Assembly (NCBI GenBank): GCA_903881565.1
Contig: CAIRTR010000121.1
Span: 1-54,413, forward strand
Source of the DNA: Oligoflexia bacterium
Lineage (GTDB): Bacteria > Bdellovibrionota > UBA1018
Reading direction: 5' to 3'
Length of the DNA stretch: 54,413 bases
How positions within the stretch are numbered: position 1 is the first letter of the stretch; each line of letters begins with the position of its first letter. Shown one piece after another: positions 27,850 through 38,355 of the stretch. The notes under the pieces were generated by a model. It ran no database searches, was not told the DNA's origin, and was given only the letters and a program-made list of their open reading frames with translations. A program made the position numbers and the translations under genes.

Positions 27850-30800
27850 ATGCAATCCTCTCGGATTAAGGAATTTGTCGCAGAACTCGCCAGACCCGGA
27901 TCGAAGGTCAGAATTTGCGGAACAAGCCCTTTATCGCGCGCCTATCTTGCTTTGGAGCTCTGCCGTTCTTTAGACGCGGCCCAGGCCGCGTCTCCACTTG
28001 TCTACCTTTGTAAGAACGATGAGTCATCGTGGGAGGCTTATTCTGATTTCCAGGCGCTTGCACCCTTTTTTGGGCTTTCCGCCTCCCAAATCGTTTTGAT
28101 CCCCACCTGGGAGATCTCTCCCTATAGCCCGGTAGCGCCGTCGCTCAAGTCCCGTTATTCTCGGTTAGCGGGACTCACCGCTCTTCTTGATTCGACCCAA
28201 AAGAAGATAGTGATCACCACCCTTGCCGCAGCGACCCAAGCCACACTCCCTTACCGGCTCTTTAAAGACCTAACGCTAACGCTAAGAGGGGGAGGGGGTG
28301 GCCCTTCGCGAGATGAGCTCGTGAGTCATCTTATTAGAGCCGGTTACTTACCATCAGATACCGTGGAGGACCGAGGAACCTTCTCTGTTCGTGGCAATAT
28401 TCTCGATGTTTTTGCTCCTTGTCTCGAGAATCCGATTCGAATCGAGTTTTTCGGGGATGACATTGAAAAGATTCGCCCCTTCAACAGCGAAACTCAACGC
28501 ACTTATCCCCGAACTTTTTCTGAAGCTCTCCTTTGTCCCGCCAGGGAGTTTATCTTGAGTGCCGAGAGTCAGCGCCTCGTTCGAGAAAGAATTAAAGAGT
28601 TTTGCGACGATCGTGCGGTTTCTCGCCCCCTTAGAGATCCCCTTTTGGCCCTTGTCAGTGATGGCATCTATCCCGAACACAGTGACGCTTGGGTTCCTTT
28701 TTGTTACGAAAAACCTGAAACCCTCCTCGAATTCCTCCCGGCAAGTTCTTCGCTGATCTGGAACGATCAGGAGGGTTGCATGCAAGATTGGGCCATGACC
28801 TTCAAAAAATTTGAGGAGGAGGCTGCTCTCGGACTGAAAAAAGGGCTCATTCTCCCACCACCTCAAGACCTTTTTCCGACCTCTTCTCTGCCGACCGATG
28901 CAATTCTGGCCCGGTCTAGGGTTTTTTTTGATCCCTTGAATTTAGAGGGTGGCGATAGCGAAGAACATAAAAGATTCTCCATCTCCATTGAGCCCACCAC
29001 GTCTTCACGAACCAGTGCGCATGCCTCGCTTGCTCAATACGAGCCCCTTCTTAAGGAGTGGGTGAGGGAAGGCCAAACCGTCCTGATTTTTTGTCTCACG
29101 GATTCAAAGATGGATCGCCTTAAGTTCCTCTTAGAAGAGCGCAATATTCGGTGCAGTCTCGATCCCAATCCATCTAAAAACACGGTCACGATCATGAAGG
29201 GTTCGATCTCCAATGGCTTTCGCTGGCTCGCAGAGGGGTTGGTGATCCTCTCGGAAGAGGATATTCTAGGCACCCGCAATTCCCAAACCAAAAACCCGGC
29301 TCATTCCCGCGCTAAAAAGGAGGCCGCCAGTGCTGCAAAAGAATGGTCAGGTCTGCAAGCCCTGTCTGATCTTGCCTTGGGAGATACCGTCGTTCATCAA
29401 GATCATGGAATTGGCAAATATCAGGGAATTTCCCGACTCACGCTGACGGGCGCGGCCTCTGACTTTGTTCTGCTTGAATACGCTGGAAACGACCGCTTAT
29501 ATATTCCTGTCTACCGATTAAATGTCATTCAAAAGTATGCAGGTTCCGGTTCCTCGACCCCTTTAGATCGCCTCGGAAGCGTTTCGTTTCAAAAAACAAA
29601 AGCCTCAGTCAAGGCAGCCGTTCAAAAGCTTGCGGTTAATCTTGTACAACTTTATGCGGAAAGAAAACTTCGCCCTGGTGTCATTTTCCCTCCAAGGGAC
29701 TCTGTTTTCCGTGAGTTTGAGTCTACGTTTCCTTTTGAGGAAACTCCGGACCAATTAAAAGCGATTGACGATGTTTTAGAGGACCTCCAATCCGGGAAGG
29801 TGATGGATCGCCTCATTTGCGGGGACGTGGGTTATGGAAAAACTGAGGTGGCGATTCGCGCTGCCTTTCGTGTGGTCAGTGAAGGAAAACAGGTTGCGGT
29901 TCTTGTTCCAACCACGCTTCTTGCGCTTCAACATGAACAGTCGTTTCGGGCCCGACTCTCCTCTTTTGCGGTAAAAACAGATTCATTGTCCCGATTTAAG
30001 ACGGCCAAAGAGCAAAAAATTATTTTAGAGGAATTAGCACAGGGAAAAGTCGACATCATTATCGGAACGCACCGGCTGCTCTCAAAAGACATTCAGTTCA
30101 AGGATCTCGGGCTACTCATTATTGATGAAGAACACCGCTTCGGCGTTGAGCACAAGGAAAAGCTCAAAGCCCTGAAAACCAATACCCACGTCCTCACGCT
30201 TACCGCGACCCCCATTCCTCGCACGCTGAATATGGCCGTCTCCGGCCTGCGAGACATCAGTCTTATTAACACGCCTCCTTTGGATCGTCTTGCCATTCGC
30301 ACCCACGTTTCTCGCTATGACGACGCATTGATTCAGAAGGTCATTCGCGCGGAACTCGCGCGAGACGGGCAGGTTTTCTTTCTTCATAATAAGGTGAGTT
30401 CAATCCATTCAATCACAAACTCCCTTCAACTCCTGGTCCCGGAGGCGCGTTTCACCATCGCGCACGGGCAAATGCCAGAGCAAGTGCTCGAAAAAGCAAT
30501 GCTAGACTTCTACCAAAAGAAGGCCAATGTCCTTGTGTGCACAAGTATTATCGAATCTGGCCTTGATGTTCCTTCGGCCAACACGCTCCTTGTGAATCGG
30601 GCTGACGCTCTCGGGCTTGCGCAACTCTATCAAATTCGCGGTCGGATCGGGCGCGGCCAGCAACGGGCGCACGCCTACCTCTTTATTCCTCCTGAGAGCC
30701 CAGTGACTGAAGAGGCGAAGCGTCGACTTGAGGTTATTCAACGTTTTGTTGAGCTTGGAAGCGGGTTTCACATCGCGTCACATGATCTGGAAATCCGAGG

Positions 30801-31371
30801 CGGAGGGAATCTTCTGGGGCCCCAGCAATCAGGGCATATTGCTTCGGTGGGTTTTGACCTCTACCTGGAACTTCTTGAAGAAGCGGTGCGGGAGATTCAA
30901 GGCCGCCCTCTTTCCCTGCAAGAAACCGCAAAAGAGCCCGAAATCAGAACCCCATTTCCTGCTTATCTTTCCGAGGAGTTTGTCCCCGACACGCATCAGC
31001 GCCTTGCTCTTTATCGCCGTTTTTCGTCTGCTTCAACCGCGACGCAAGTCGACGCCTACAAAGATGAGCTCGTTGATCGGTTTGGCCCGCTTCCCGTTGA
31101 AGCTGAGAATCTCTTGTGGGTGATTCGAACAAAAATCTTACTTAAGACAAATGGGATTGAAAGCCTGACAGCCAGTTCTGATAAATTTATCCTGCAATCA
31201 GGCTCTCAGAGCACTCTTGACCCGGTGCGCGCAATTAATTTAATGTCGGCGGATGGAGATAAATATCGGCTCTTACCTGACTCAAAGTTCGTCGTCAAAG
31301 TTATGACCACCTCTCCCAGAGATCTCTGCTTTCAAGTGGAAACTGCTTTAAGCGCTCTTCGTGGTTCTTGA
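27850..31371 (+). CDS. mfd: Transcription-repair coupling factor
   Basis: A cytoplasmic DNA translocase that removes stalled RNA polymerase and recruits UvrA. The 1173 residues have the usual architecture. The N-terminal UvrB-like part includes [16 protein letters not shown]. The RNA-polymerase interaction domain starts near [17 protein letters not shown]. Two helicase domains follow, with Walker [10 protein letters not shown] (about 657-665), DEEH (about 757), TATPIPRT and RGRIGRG. The C-terminal part after 1010 is the D7 regulatory domain. It is divergent from the nuo operon and leads a plus-strand cluster that ends with uvrA, its repair partner. No clear Shine-Dalgarno site precedes the ATG. 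Confidence 0.98.
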   Translation: MQSSRIKEFVAELARPGSKVRICGTSPLSRAYLALELCRSLDAAQAASPLVYLCKNDESSWEAYSDFQALAPFFGLSASQIVLIPTWEISPYSPVAPSLKSRYSRLAGLTALLDSTQKKIVITTLAAATQATLPYRLFKDLTLTLRGGGGGPSRDELVSHLIRAGYLPSDTVEDRGTFSVRGNILDVFAPCLENPIRIEFFGDDIEKIRPFNSETQRTYPRTFSEALLCPAREFILSAESQRLVRERIKEFCDDRAVSRPLRDPLLALVSDGIYPEHSDAWVPFCYEKPETLLEFLPASSSLIWNDQEGCMQDWAMTFKKFEEEAALGLKKGLILPPPQDLFPTSSLPTDAILARSRVFFDPLNLEGGDSEEHKRFSISIEPTTSSRTSAHASLAQYEPLLKEWVREGQTVLIFCLTDSKMDRLKFLLEERNIRCSLDPNPSKNTVTIMKGSISNGFRWLAEGLVILSEEDILGTRNSQTKNPAHSRAKKEAASAAKEWSGLQALSDLALGDTVVHQDHGIGKYQGISRLTLTGAASDFVLLEYAGNDRLYIPVYRLNVIQKYAGSGSSTPLDRLGSVSFQKTKASVKAAVQKLAVNLVQLYAERKLRPGVIFPPRDSVFREFESTFPFEETPDQLKAIDDVLEDLQSGKVMDRLICGDVGYGKTEVAIRAAFRVVSEGKQVAVLVPTTLLALQHEQSFRARLSSFAVKTDSLSRFKTAKEQKIILEELAQGKVDIIIGTHRLLSKDIQFKDLGLLIIDEEHRFGVEHKEKLKALKTNTHVLTLTATPIPRTLNMAVSGLRDISLINTPPLDRLAIRTHVSRYDDALIQKVIRAELARDGQVFFLHNKVSSIHSITNSLQLLVPEARFTIAHGQMPEQVLEKAMLDFYQKKANVLVCTSIIESGLDVPSANTLLVNRADALGLAQLYQIRGRIGRGQQRAHAYLFIPPESPVTEEAKRRLEVIQRFVELGSGFHIASHDLEIRGGGNLLGPQQSGHIASVGFDLYLELLEEAVREIQGRPLSLQETAKEPEIRTPFPAYLSEEFVPDTHQRLALYRRFSSASTATQVDAYKDELVDRFGPLPVEAENLLWVIRTKILLKTNGIESLTASSDKFILQSGSQSTLDPVRAINLMSADGDKYRLLPDSKFVVKVMTTSPRDLCFQVETALSALRGS

Positions 31372-31423
31372 AAGCTGAAGCGGGCAATTGCAAACGGCGC
31401 GGAGCACTGATAAACTCAACTTC

Positions 31424-32254
31424 ATGGAAACCAAACATATTTCGCTCATCTTCCTTTGCGCTTTCTTATTTTCCCCTTCGCTCAAGAGTTTCGCCTCCAC
31501 TGAGGTTGCGAAGGTAAATGGTTCGGCGATCTCTCTTGAAGAGTTCAATAAGAAATACCGAGAAAACCTGAAGTTTTTTCAATTTAAGGCGCCCACGAAA
31601 GTGGGGGTGTTGGATGATCTCATCAAGCGTGAGCTCGGAATTCAAGAAGCCAAACGCCTCGGCCTGGATAAAGACCCTGATGTTCTGGATCGAATGAACA
31701 CCGTCCTTTACCATGCCCTTCTCGATAAGAAGCTCAGCAAAGATTTTGAAGGAATCCATATTACGGACGAAGAAGCAAAAGAGTTCTACTCTCGGAACCC
31801 CGAAGTCCGCACGAGCCATATTTTCGTCGCCCTCCGGCCTGATGCAAAGCCAGAAGAAGAGAAGAAGGCGCTTGAGAAAATTAAGAAGATTCAAGAAGAG
31901 CAAATCAAGCCTGGAAAAATGGGTTTTGCCGAAATTGCTCAGCGCTTTTCAGAGGGGGTTGCCGCACCCATGGGCGGAGACATCGATTACCAGAGTAAAG
32001 ACAAACTTGACCCAACCTATTATGAAACCTCTGTCAAATTGCACAGCGCGGGTAAAGTCAGTGGGATTATTCGCTCCCAGTTTGGCTTTCATATTGTTAA
32101 GCTAACTGCCATCCGCCCCTGGGAAGACGTTGACAAGGCGCAAGTTAAGCGCCTGCTCTTTGATGAAAAACGTTCCAAGATTTTTGAGTCCTACATGGGT
32201 CAATTGAAGCAGCAGGCTAAAATTACGACGCACCCAGAGCTTTTAAAAGACTAG
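31424..32254 (+). CDS. Secreted parvulin-type peptidyl-prolyl isomerase
   Basis: A periplasmic folding helper. From the ATG at 31424 (276 residues) it opens with a signal peptide (Lys, a hydrophobic FLCAFLFSPSL stretch, then FAS). A TTG at 31388 would add 12 residues that spoil the signal, so I reject it. There is no lipobox cysteine. A SurA-N-like helical region comes first, then one rotamase domain near residues 123-235 with RTSHIFVAL, FAEIAQRFSEG, GGDIDY and FGFHIVKL. It is followed by a second related protein and pdxA on the same strand. Confidence 0.9.
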   Translation: METKHISLIFLCAFLFSPSLKSFASTEVAKVNGSAISLEEFNKKYRENLKFFQFKAPTKVGVLDDLIKRELGIQEAKRLGLDKDPDVLDRMNTVLYHALLDKKLSKDFEGIHITDEEAKEFYSRNPEVRTSHIFVALRPDAKPEEEKKALEKIKKIQEEQIKPGKMGFAEIAQRFSEGVAAPMGGDIDYQSKDKLDPTYYETSVKLHSAGKVSGIIRSQFGFHIVKLTAIRPWEDVDKAQVKRLLFDEKRSKIFESYMGQLKQQAKITTHPELLKD

Positions 32255-32332
32255 AACTCCTGGCCCTCGATCTTACTACCGCTTGCCCAAAAACCCTTCA
32301 TGTGACAAAACTCATGGAAAGGATCTTTGGGT

Positions 32333-33304
32333 ATGAATCTACATCGGCTTGTTCTTGTTTTATCACTCTTTTGCCTGTCGGGGTTGGCGTCCGCATCGGT
32401 CCTTCTTGACCGCCTTGAGGCGTCGGTAAATGCGTCAATCATTCTTCGTTCCGACATCACCAAATTTAAAGAGACCCTCAAGCTTCGCGCTCAAATGGAT
32501 CCCCTTTTCAACGAAACCACTGTTGGAACAAAAGGGGAGTCTGCCTCCAACTCTGAGATTGTCGAGTTCCTGATTGACGAGAAGCTGATTGCACAGGAGT
32601 TTCCAGTCTCCGACGCAGAGGTTGAGCAATCTATTAATTCCATTCAAACCAACAATAAGCTCGACCGAGCCGGTCTAAAATCTGCCCTTGCAGAGCAGGG
32701 GTTTTCATTTGAAGACTACTTTAATTTGATTCGGATGAGTCGGTGCAAGACAAACCTCATTGATCGAGACATTCGAACGAAGGTCACTATTTCCGACGAT
32801 GATGTTAAGAACTTTTTTTACAATAACTATTCACAAGGTGCGCCCGCCGCTATCAACTACCACCTTCAACTGATTTCGGTTTCGACGAAGAGTTTTAAGA
32901 CCCCTTCTGCGGCTTACGATGTTGCCACTTCGGCGCTTAAGCAAATTCAAGGTGGGGAGTCTTTTGATGAGGTCGCAAAGCGAGTCAGCGACCACCCCTC
33001 TGCCTCTTCTGGGGGAGACTTGGGTGAGTTGACTGAGGAGCAAATCTCTCCAGAAATCAGGGGTCAACTCAAGGATTTGGCTATCGGAAAAGTGAGTGCG
33101 CTTTTTGGGGGGCCCTCATCTAATGCTTATTTCATTTTGAAGCTTCTCGACAAAAAATCGGCCGAGGGCGAGCGCTTCGAAAAAATGAAGGGTGAAATCA
33201 GAAATCATCTTTTTGCGAGCGAATACCAGCACCAGCTGACTCTATGGATCAGTCGTCAGCGGCAAAATGCCTCGCTCCATATTTCTCAAGACGCGCCAAA
33301 ATAA
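32333..33304 (+). CDS. SurA-like periplasmic chaperone/isomerase
   Basis: 323 residues from the ATG at 32333, with AAAGGA 9 bases upstream. A signal peptide (hydrophobic LVLVLSLFCLSGL, then ASA) sends it to the periplasm. The SurA_N-like chaperone part spans about 22-160, with one PpiC-type rotamase domain after it (YHLQLISVS, FDEVAKRVSDHPSASSGGDLGEL, AYFILKLLD). SurA proteins guide outer membrane proteins to the Bam machine. The surA-pdxA order found in enterobacteria is also present here: pdxA starts 4 bp after the stop. Confidence 0.88.
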   Translation: MNLHRLVLVLSLFCLSGLASASVLLDRLEASVNASIILRSDITKFKETLKLRAQMDPLFNETTVGTKGESASNSEIVEFLIDEKLIAQEFPVSDAEVEQSINSIQTNNKLDRAGLKSALAEQGFSFEDYFNLIRMSRCKTNLIDRDIRTKVTISDDDVKNFFYNNYSQGAPAAINYHLQLISVSTKSFKTPSAAYDVATSALKQIQGGESFDEVAKRVSDHPSASSGGDLGELTEEQISPEIRGQLKDLAIGKVSALFGGPSSNAYFILKLLDKKSAEGERFEKMKGEIRNHLFASEYQHQLTLWISRQRQNASLHISQDAPK

Positions 33305-33308
33305 GACG

Positions 33309-34316
33309 ATGTCACAAGCGCTCACGCTCGCAATTACCCCGGGGGATCCTGACGGAATTGGCCCAGAGCTCGTAAAGAAGGTTTTCGAAAACCGGCCTCG
33401 TCTCCCGAAGGGGGTTCGTCTCTTCTGCGTGGGGGCTGTTGAACCCTTTAAGAAAATGGGCGCAAACATTTTCGAAATCTCCAGCCCCTCTGATCTCGAC
33501 TTACTTCCTAAAGGGAGAGCGATGTCTTCGCGGATTCCGATTATTCGAGCACCGTTGCCTTCGAAGAAACTGCTTCGCCAGGGTTTCCAGGCGGGTTGGT
33601 CTATCGAACGGGCGACTGGCCTGGTTTTGGACGGATCCGCTTCCGCCCTTGTCACGGGCCCAATTCATAAAGCCCGGTTTCAAGCCGGGGGCTTTAACTT
33701 TCCGGGCCATACCGAATTCCTCGAGTCTTTGTGCCACAGCCGTGGCGTGACCATGATGCTTGCAAATGATCAGCTTAGAGTAGCCCTGGTCACAACCCAT
33801 TTGGCTGTCAATCGGATTTCTAAAACCCTAACCAAGAAGCTCATTCAAGACACAATCAAGAGAACCGCCTATTTCCTGTCTCACGATCTTGGGATTTCAA
33901 AACCCAGAATCGCGATCGCTGCCCTAAATCCTCATGCCGGGGAGGGTGGAATTTTTGGGGATGAAGAGCGGCGACTTATTGTTCCTGCGATGGACGGGCT
34001 AAAAGGGAAAGTGTCCGCCGTACTTGTTGGACCCCTGCCGGCCGATACGCTTTTTGCCTTAAACGCCTCTGCAAAGAAGCCTTTTGACGCTGTGGTTTGC
34101 ATGTACCACGACCAAGGGCTCATCCCTGTGAAGCTTGTTGATTTTAAGAATACAGTCAATATAACATTGGGTCTTCCTATTATTCGAACCTCCGTTGATC
34201 ATGGGGTGGGGTTTGATATTGTGGGAAAAGGCACAGCGGACCCCTCAAGTTTGATTGCGGCGATTCTCCTGGCGGCTGAGCTTGCTTCAAAACGAAAGAA
34301 GAAGGATTTATGGTAA
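33309..34316 (+). CDS. pdxA: 4-hydroxythreonine-4-phosphate dehydrogenase
   Basis: Oxidises 4-phosphohydroxy-L-threonine in the DXP-dependent route to pyridoxal phosphate; a cytoplasmic dimer that needs a divalent metal. 335 residues. The signatures are TPGDPDGIGPEL at the N-terminus, TGPIHKA, PGHTEFL, LNPHAGEGGIFGDEE and MYHDQGLIPVK, which together hold the metal-binding histidines. The ATG at 33309 is used. Its end overlaps the next gene by 7 bp. Confidence 0.97.
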   Translation: MSQALTLAITPGDPDGIGPELVKKVFENRPRLPKGVRLFCVGAVEPFKKMGANIFEISSPSDLDLLPKGRAMSSRIPIIRAPLPSKKLLRQGFQAGWSIERATGLVLDGSASALVTGPIHKARFQAGGFNFPGHTEFLESLCHSRGVTMMLANDQLRVALVTTHLAVNRISKTLTKKLIQDTIKRTAYFLSHDLGISKPRIAIAALNPHAGEGGIFGDEERRLIVPAMDGLKGKVSAVLVGPLPADTLFALNASAKKPFDAVVCMYHDQGLIPVKLVDFKNTVNITLGLPIIRTSVDHGVGFDIVGKGTADPSSLIAAILLAAELASKRKKKDLW

Positions 34317-35728
34317 AAATTAAGAAAAGTATTTTTCGCGAGTACGATATCCGAGGAATTGCTGGAGATGACCTCACCCCTGAGTTTGCCGAACTTCTCG
34401 GGCGCGCTTACGGCAAATATCTCTTTTCAAAACGCAGTGCCTTAACAGGAACCCCAAAGGTTTCTGTCGGGCGGGACTGTCGGCTTTCGGGTGATAGCTA
34501 CGCAAGTGGATTGATTGCGGGCCTTACAAAGGCCGGACTTAATGTTGTAAACCTTGGCGTTTGCCCAACTCCCTTAACTTATTTTAGCCTCTTTCACCTG
34601 AATTTAGAGGGTGGAATCATGATTACCGGCTCTCACAATCCCGCCGACTATAACGGCTTTAAAGTGTGCCTGGGTAAGGACACGGTTCATGGAAAGCAAA
34701 TTCAAGAGCTTCGCGTTATCATGGAGGAGTTACTGACCGATAATTCACCCCACGGAAAGGTCGGAGAATTAACTGAGTATGCGATCATTCCCGCCTATAT
34801 TGAATACCAACTAAAGATTGCCCGTCCCTTAAAAAGAAAGCGCATTGTACTCGACTCTGGAAATGGAACGGCGTCAACCGTTGCGCCCATTCTCTTCGAA
34901 AAATTGGGCGCCGAAGTCGTTCCGCTCTTTTGTGAGTTAGACGGCCGATTTCCAAACCATCACCCGGACCCCACGGTTCCTGAGAACCTTAAGCAGTTGA
35001 TCGCTAAGGTTAAGGAAACGAAAGCCGATTTAGGGATCGCCTTTGATGGCGACGCGGATCGCGTGGGTCTCGTTGATGAGACAGGTCGGATTTTTTATGG
35101 CGATGAGATTATGGTTCTCTTCTCACGCGCTGTCTTAAAGGAAAATCCGGGGGCCACCATCATCTCTGAGGTGAAGTCGAGCCATCGGCTTTATGATGAC
35201 ATCGCCGCCAAGGGTGGGAAGCCGCTCATGTGGAAAACGGGGCATTCTCTTATTAAGGCTAAAATGAAGGAAACCGGCGCCTCACTCGCGGGCGAAATGT
35301 CAGGGCACATCTTCTTTGCAGATCGCTATTTTGGATTTGACGACGCGATCTACGCCGCGATTCGCCTCTATGAGATTGCGTGTTCTACTTCTGCTACTTT
35401 TTCGACTCTCATCGAAGACTTGCCAAAAGTCGTATCAACGCCCGAGATTCGGGTCGATTGTCTTGAGGAAAAGAAGTTCGAGCTCGTTGCGGCGGTAAAG
35501 CGAATCCTCCAGAGCAGATCCCACCGAATCAACGATATCGACGGCGTTCGTGTTGACTTTGGGGATGGTTGGGGACTTGTTCGTGCCTCTAATACTCAGC
35601 CCGTTCTGGTTTTACGTTTTGAGGCTGTTTCCGAGCAACGCATCCTTGTGCTTCGCGCGGAAGTTGAGGGGGCTCTTGCGGCTGCGGCCAAGGAGATTGG
35701 CCACCCCGATGTGGTGATCAGCGCTTGA
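34310..35728 (+). CDS. Phosphomannomutase/phosphoglucomutase family enzyme
   Basis: A four-domain alpha-D-phosphohexomutase of 472 residues that interconverts hexose 6- and 1-phosphates for sugar nucleotide and envelope polysaccharide synthesis. The catalytic phosphoserine loop TGSHNPADYNG is near residue 107, the metal loop DGDADRVG near 245, and the sugar loop GEMSGH near 325. The substrate (mannose or glucose) cannot be settled from sequence alone; the AlgC/ManB type fits best. It overlaps pdxA by 7 bp and ends inside the uvrA start (TTGA). Confidence 0.93.
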   Translation: MVKIKKSIFREYDIRGIAGDDLTPEFAELLGRAYGKYLFSKRSALTGTPKVSVGRDCRLSGDSYASGLIAGLTKAGLNVVNLGVCPTPLTYFSLFHLNLEGGIMITGSHNPADYNGFKVCLGKDTVHGKQIQELRVIMEELLTDNSPHGKVGELTEYAIIPAYIEYQLKIARPLKRKRIVLDSGNGTASTVAPILFEKLGAEVVPLFCELDGRFPNHHPDPTVPENLKQLIAKVKETKADLGIAFDGDADRVGLVDETGRIFYGDEIMVLFSRAVLKENPGATIISEVKSSHRLYDDIAAKGGKPLMWKTGHSLIKAKMKETGASLAGEMSGHIFFADRYFGFDDAIYAAIRLYEIACSTSATFSTLIEDLPKVVSTPEIRVDCLEEKKFELVAAVKRILQSRSHRINDIDGVRVDFGDGWGLVRASNTQPVLVLRFEAVSEQRILVLRAEVEGALAAAAKEIGHPDVVISA

Positions 35729-38355
35729 ACGACGAGAATTTAGTTATTCGAGGGGCACGCGTTCATAACTTAAAAAACGTCTCGCTCACCATCCCTCGCG
35801 ACAAGCTCATTGTGTTCACCGGTCCTTCAGGATCGGGAAAATCCTCGCTTGCGTTTGACACGATCTATGCCGAAGGCCAACGCCGTTACGTCGAGAGTCT
35901 GTCGGCTTACGCGAGACAGTTTCTAGAAAAAATTGGCAAGCCGGACTTAGATGATATTTCGGGTCTGAGTCCAACCATTTCCATTGATCAAAAGACAACA
36001 TCCTATAATCCCAGATCAACCGTAGGAACAGTAACTGAGGTTTATGATTATCTTCGCCTTCTCTATGCGCGGATCTCTAAGCCATTTTGTTATCAGTGCG
36101 GAAGAGCGATTCAATCTCAGTCTCCCCAGCAGATCACAGATCACATCCTCACTTTTCCAGAGAACTCTAAACTTTCGATTCTTGCTCCAATTGTCCTGGG
36201 GCGAAAAGGGGAGTACCAGAAGGAGCTTCTTCAGTTACGGCAAAATGGTTTTGTCCGGGTGAAGGTTGATGGAGAGACGTTGGATCTGTCGGACGATATC
36301 AAGTTAGAGAAAAATAAAAAGCATGACATTTCGGTCTATGTTGATCGCTTGGTCTTAAAAGGAGACCTCAGCCTTCTCGCCGCCCGAGTTAGTGACTCCG
36401 TTGAGCTTGCCCTGCGGTTAGGGGAAGGATTAATACTTTTAGAGACCTATGAGCAAAACAGCCCAACCGAAACCCTGATGTCGGAGAAGTTCTCCTGCAC
36501 GCACTGCCAAATCAGTTATCCGACGCCGGAGCCACGAACCTTTTCTTTTAACAGCCCCATGGGCGCCTGCCCAGCTTGTGACGGATTAGGGTTTGATCAC
36601 GCGTCGGCCGAACTGCTCGCCGCCGAGGAAAGTGCGGAGCCATCAGACGCTGGCCCCTCTTTTTCGGCGCGACAGGCGAAAATATGTGCCACCTGTAAGG
36701 GCGCTCGCTTAAGGGCCGAAAGTCTTCATCAAAGAATCGCGGAAAAGAATATCGCAGAAGTATCTTTGCTTTCGCTTGAAGATCTTTCCAGATTTTTTTT
36801 GGAACTCAAACTTTCGAAACGCGAACAACTCATCTCTGATCGAATCCTGCGAGAGATACAAGACCGCGTGAGTTTTCTTAATTCAGTTGGTGTTGGATAC
36901 CTTTCGCTTTCCCGCTCAGCCCAATCACTTTCGGGTGGCGAGACTCAACGCATTCGGCTCGCCACCCAGATCGGCAGCGCGCTCGTGGGTGTGATTTATG
37001 TTTTGGACGAGCCTAGCATTGGCCTTCATCAAAGGGATAATGAGCGTCTTTTAAAGACGCTCTTTAAGCTTCGTGACATGGGTAACACCGTAATCGTAGT
37101 AGAACATGACCGTGACACGATTGAAGCTGCGGATTGGATTGTGGATTTGGGTCCCGGTGCCGGAACCCAAGGCGGGGAGGTTGTTGCGTCGGGCTCACTG
37201 ACGCAGATCCTTGCCTCGAAAGAGAGTTTGACCGCCCAGTATCTTACTGGCGAACTCGAGATTCATGTTCCATCTTTACGGCGGTCCTGGACGAAGGACC
37301 GCACGATACGAATTGAAGGTGCGCAGCAAAATAATCTTCGATCTGTGAGTGTGGATTTCCCTTTAGGGGTTTTTTGTTGTGTCACAGGGGTTTCGGGCAG
37401 CGGGAAAAGCTCTTTGGTTGTTGACACTCTTTATCCTTTACTCGCACAGGAACTCTACTCCTCAAAGGTGGGGGATCTAAAGATCAAGAGTTTTTCTGGG
37501 GTCAATCATATTGATAAGGTAATTGATATTGATCAAAGCCCAATTGGACGCACGCCGCGCTCTAACCCTGCAACGTATACAGGTCTTTTCAGCTTAGTTC
37601 GGGATCTTTTTTCGCAGCTTCCAGAGGCCAAGATCCGTGGATTTCTTCCGGGACGGTTTTCTTTTAATGTCAAAGGCGGCCGCTGTGAGATTTGCCAGGG
37701 CGACGGCTTAATGAAGATCGAAATGCACTTTCTCCCTGACGTATTCGTGGAGTGCGAGACCTGTAAGGGGCTGCGCTACAACCAAGACACGCTTGAAATC
37801 CGTTATCGTGGGAAAAATATTGCCGAAGTGCTCAATATGACTGGTACTGACGCTTTGGATTTTTTTGATGCCGTTCCAGCAATCAAAGCGAAGCTTAAAG
37901 TCTTGAATGAGGTTGGCTTGGGTTATCTCCATCTTGGGCAAAGCTCGACCACCTTGTCAGGAGGGGAGTCTCAGCGCATCAAGCTGGCCAAGGAACTGTC
38001 CCGCCGAAGTACGGGAAGGACGTTTTACATTCTGGACGAGCCCTCCACCGGACTACACTTCGATGACGTGAACAAGCTTATTAAGATTCTGCAGACTTTA
38101 GTAGATCAGGGAAATACCGTTGTGGTGATTGAACACAATCTTGATATTATTAAAGTTGCGGATCACGTGATCGACCTCGGGCCTGAGGGTGGTCTTTTAG
38201 GCGGGGTTATTGTTGCGCAGGGAACGCCGGAGCAGATTATCGATTGCGCGGCAAGCGTCACGGGCTCATTTTTACGTCCATATCTGTTGCGTCCGAAAAA
38301 TCTAGCGCAGCCAGAACCTCCAAAAAATCCGCCGAAGAAAGCGGCCCGTCGGTAA
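35725..38355 (+). CDS. uvrA: Excinuclease ABC subunit A lacking most of the insertion domain
   Basis: The damage-recognition ATPase of nucleotide excision repair. Both ABC modules are complete: Walker [11 protein letters not shown] (32-41) and [10 protein letters not shown] (about 555), with signatures LSGGETQR and LSGGESQR. The zinc modules CTHC..CPAC and CEIC..CETC and the UvrB-binding region are present. At 876 residues it is shorter than the usual 940 or so, although its tail is about 20 residues longer. The loss lies between CPACDGLG (about 290) and CATCKGARL (about 320), where only some 30 residues remain of about 115. The start is TTG overlapping the upstream stop. The last 98 bp overlap the opposite gene. 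Confidence 0.96.
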   Translation: MNDENLVIRGARVHNLKNVSLTIPRDKLIVFTGPSGSGKSSLAFDTIYAEGQRRYVESLSAYARQFLEKIGKPDLDDISGLSPTISIDQKTTSYNPRSTVGTVTEVYDYLRLLYARISKPFCYQCGRAIQSQSPQQITDHILTFPENSKLSILAPIVLGRKGEYQKELLQLRQNGFVRVKVDGETLDLSDDIKLEKNKKHDISVYVDRLVLKGDLSLLAARVSDSVELALRLGEGLILLETYEQNSPTETLMSEKFSCTHCQISYPTPEPRTFSFNSPMGACPACDGLGFDHASAELLAAEESAEPSDAGPSFSARQAKICATCKGARLRAESLHQRIAEKNIAEVSLLSLEDLSRFFLELKLSKREQLISDRILREIQDRVSFLNSVGVGYLSLSRSAQSLSGGETQRIRLATQIGSALVGVIYVLDEPSIGLHQRDNERLLKTLFKLRDMGNTVIVVEHDRDTIEAADWIVDLGPGAGTQGGEVVASGSLTQILASKESLTAQYLTGELEIHVPSLRRSWTKDRTIRIEGAQQNNLRSVSVDFPLGVFCCVTGVSGSGKSSLVVDTLYPLLAQELYSSKVGDLKIKSFSGVNHIDKVIDIDQSPIGRTPRSNPATYTGLFSLVRDLFSQLPEAKIRGFLPGRFSFNVKGGRCEICQGDGLMKIEMHFLPDVFVECETCKGLRYNQDTLEIRYRGKNIAEVLNMTGTDALDFFDAVPAIKAKLKVLNEVGLGYLHLGQSSTTLSGGESQRIKLAKELSRRSTGRTFYILDEPSTGLHFDDVNKLIKILQTLVDQGNTVVVIEHNLDIIKVADHVIDLGPEGGLLGGVIVAQGTPEQIIDCAASVTGSFLRPYLLRPKNLAQPEPPKNPPKKAARR

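Noticed and set aside
31388-31423. Upstream TTG start for the first parvulin gene
   Set aside because: It would put 12 polar residues before a good signal peptide; the ATG at 31424 fits export.
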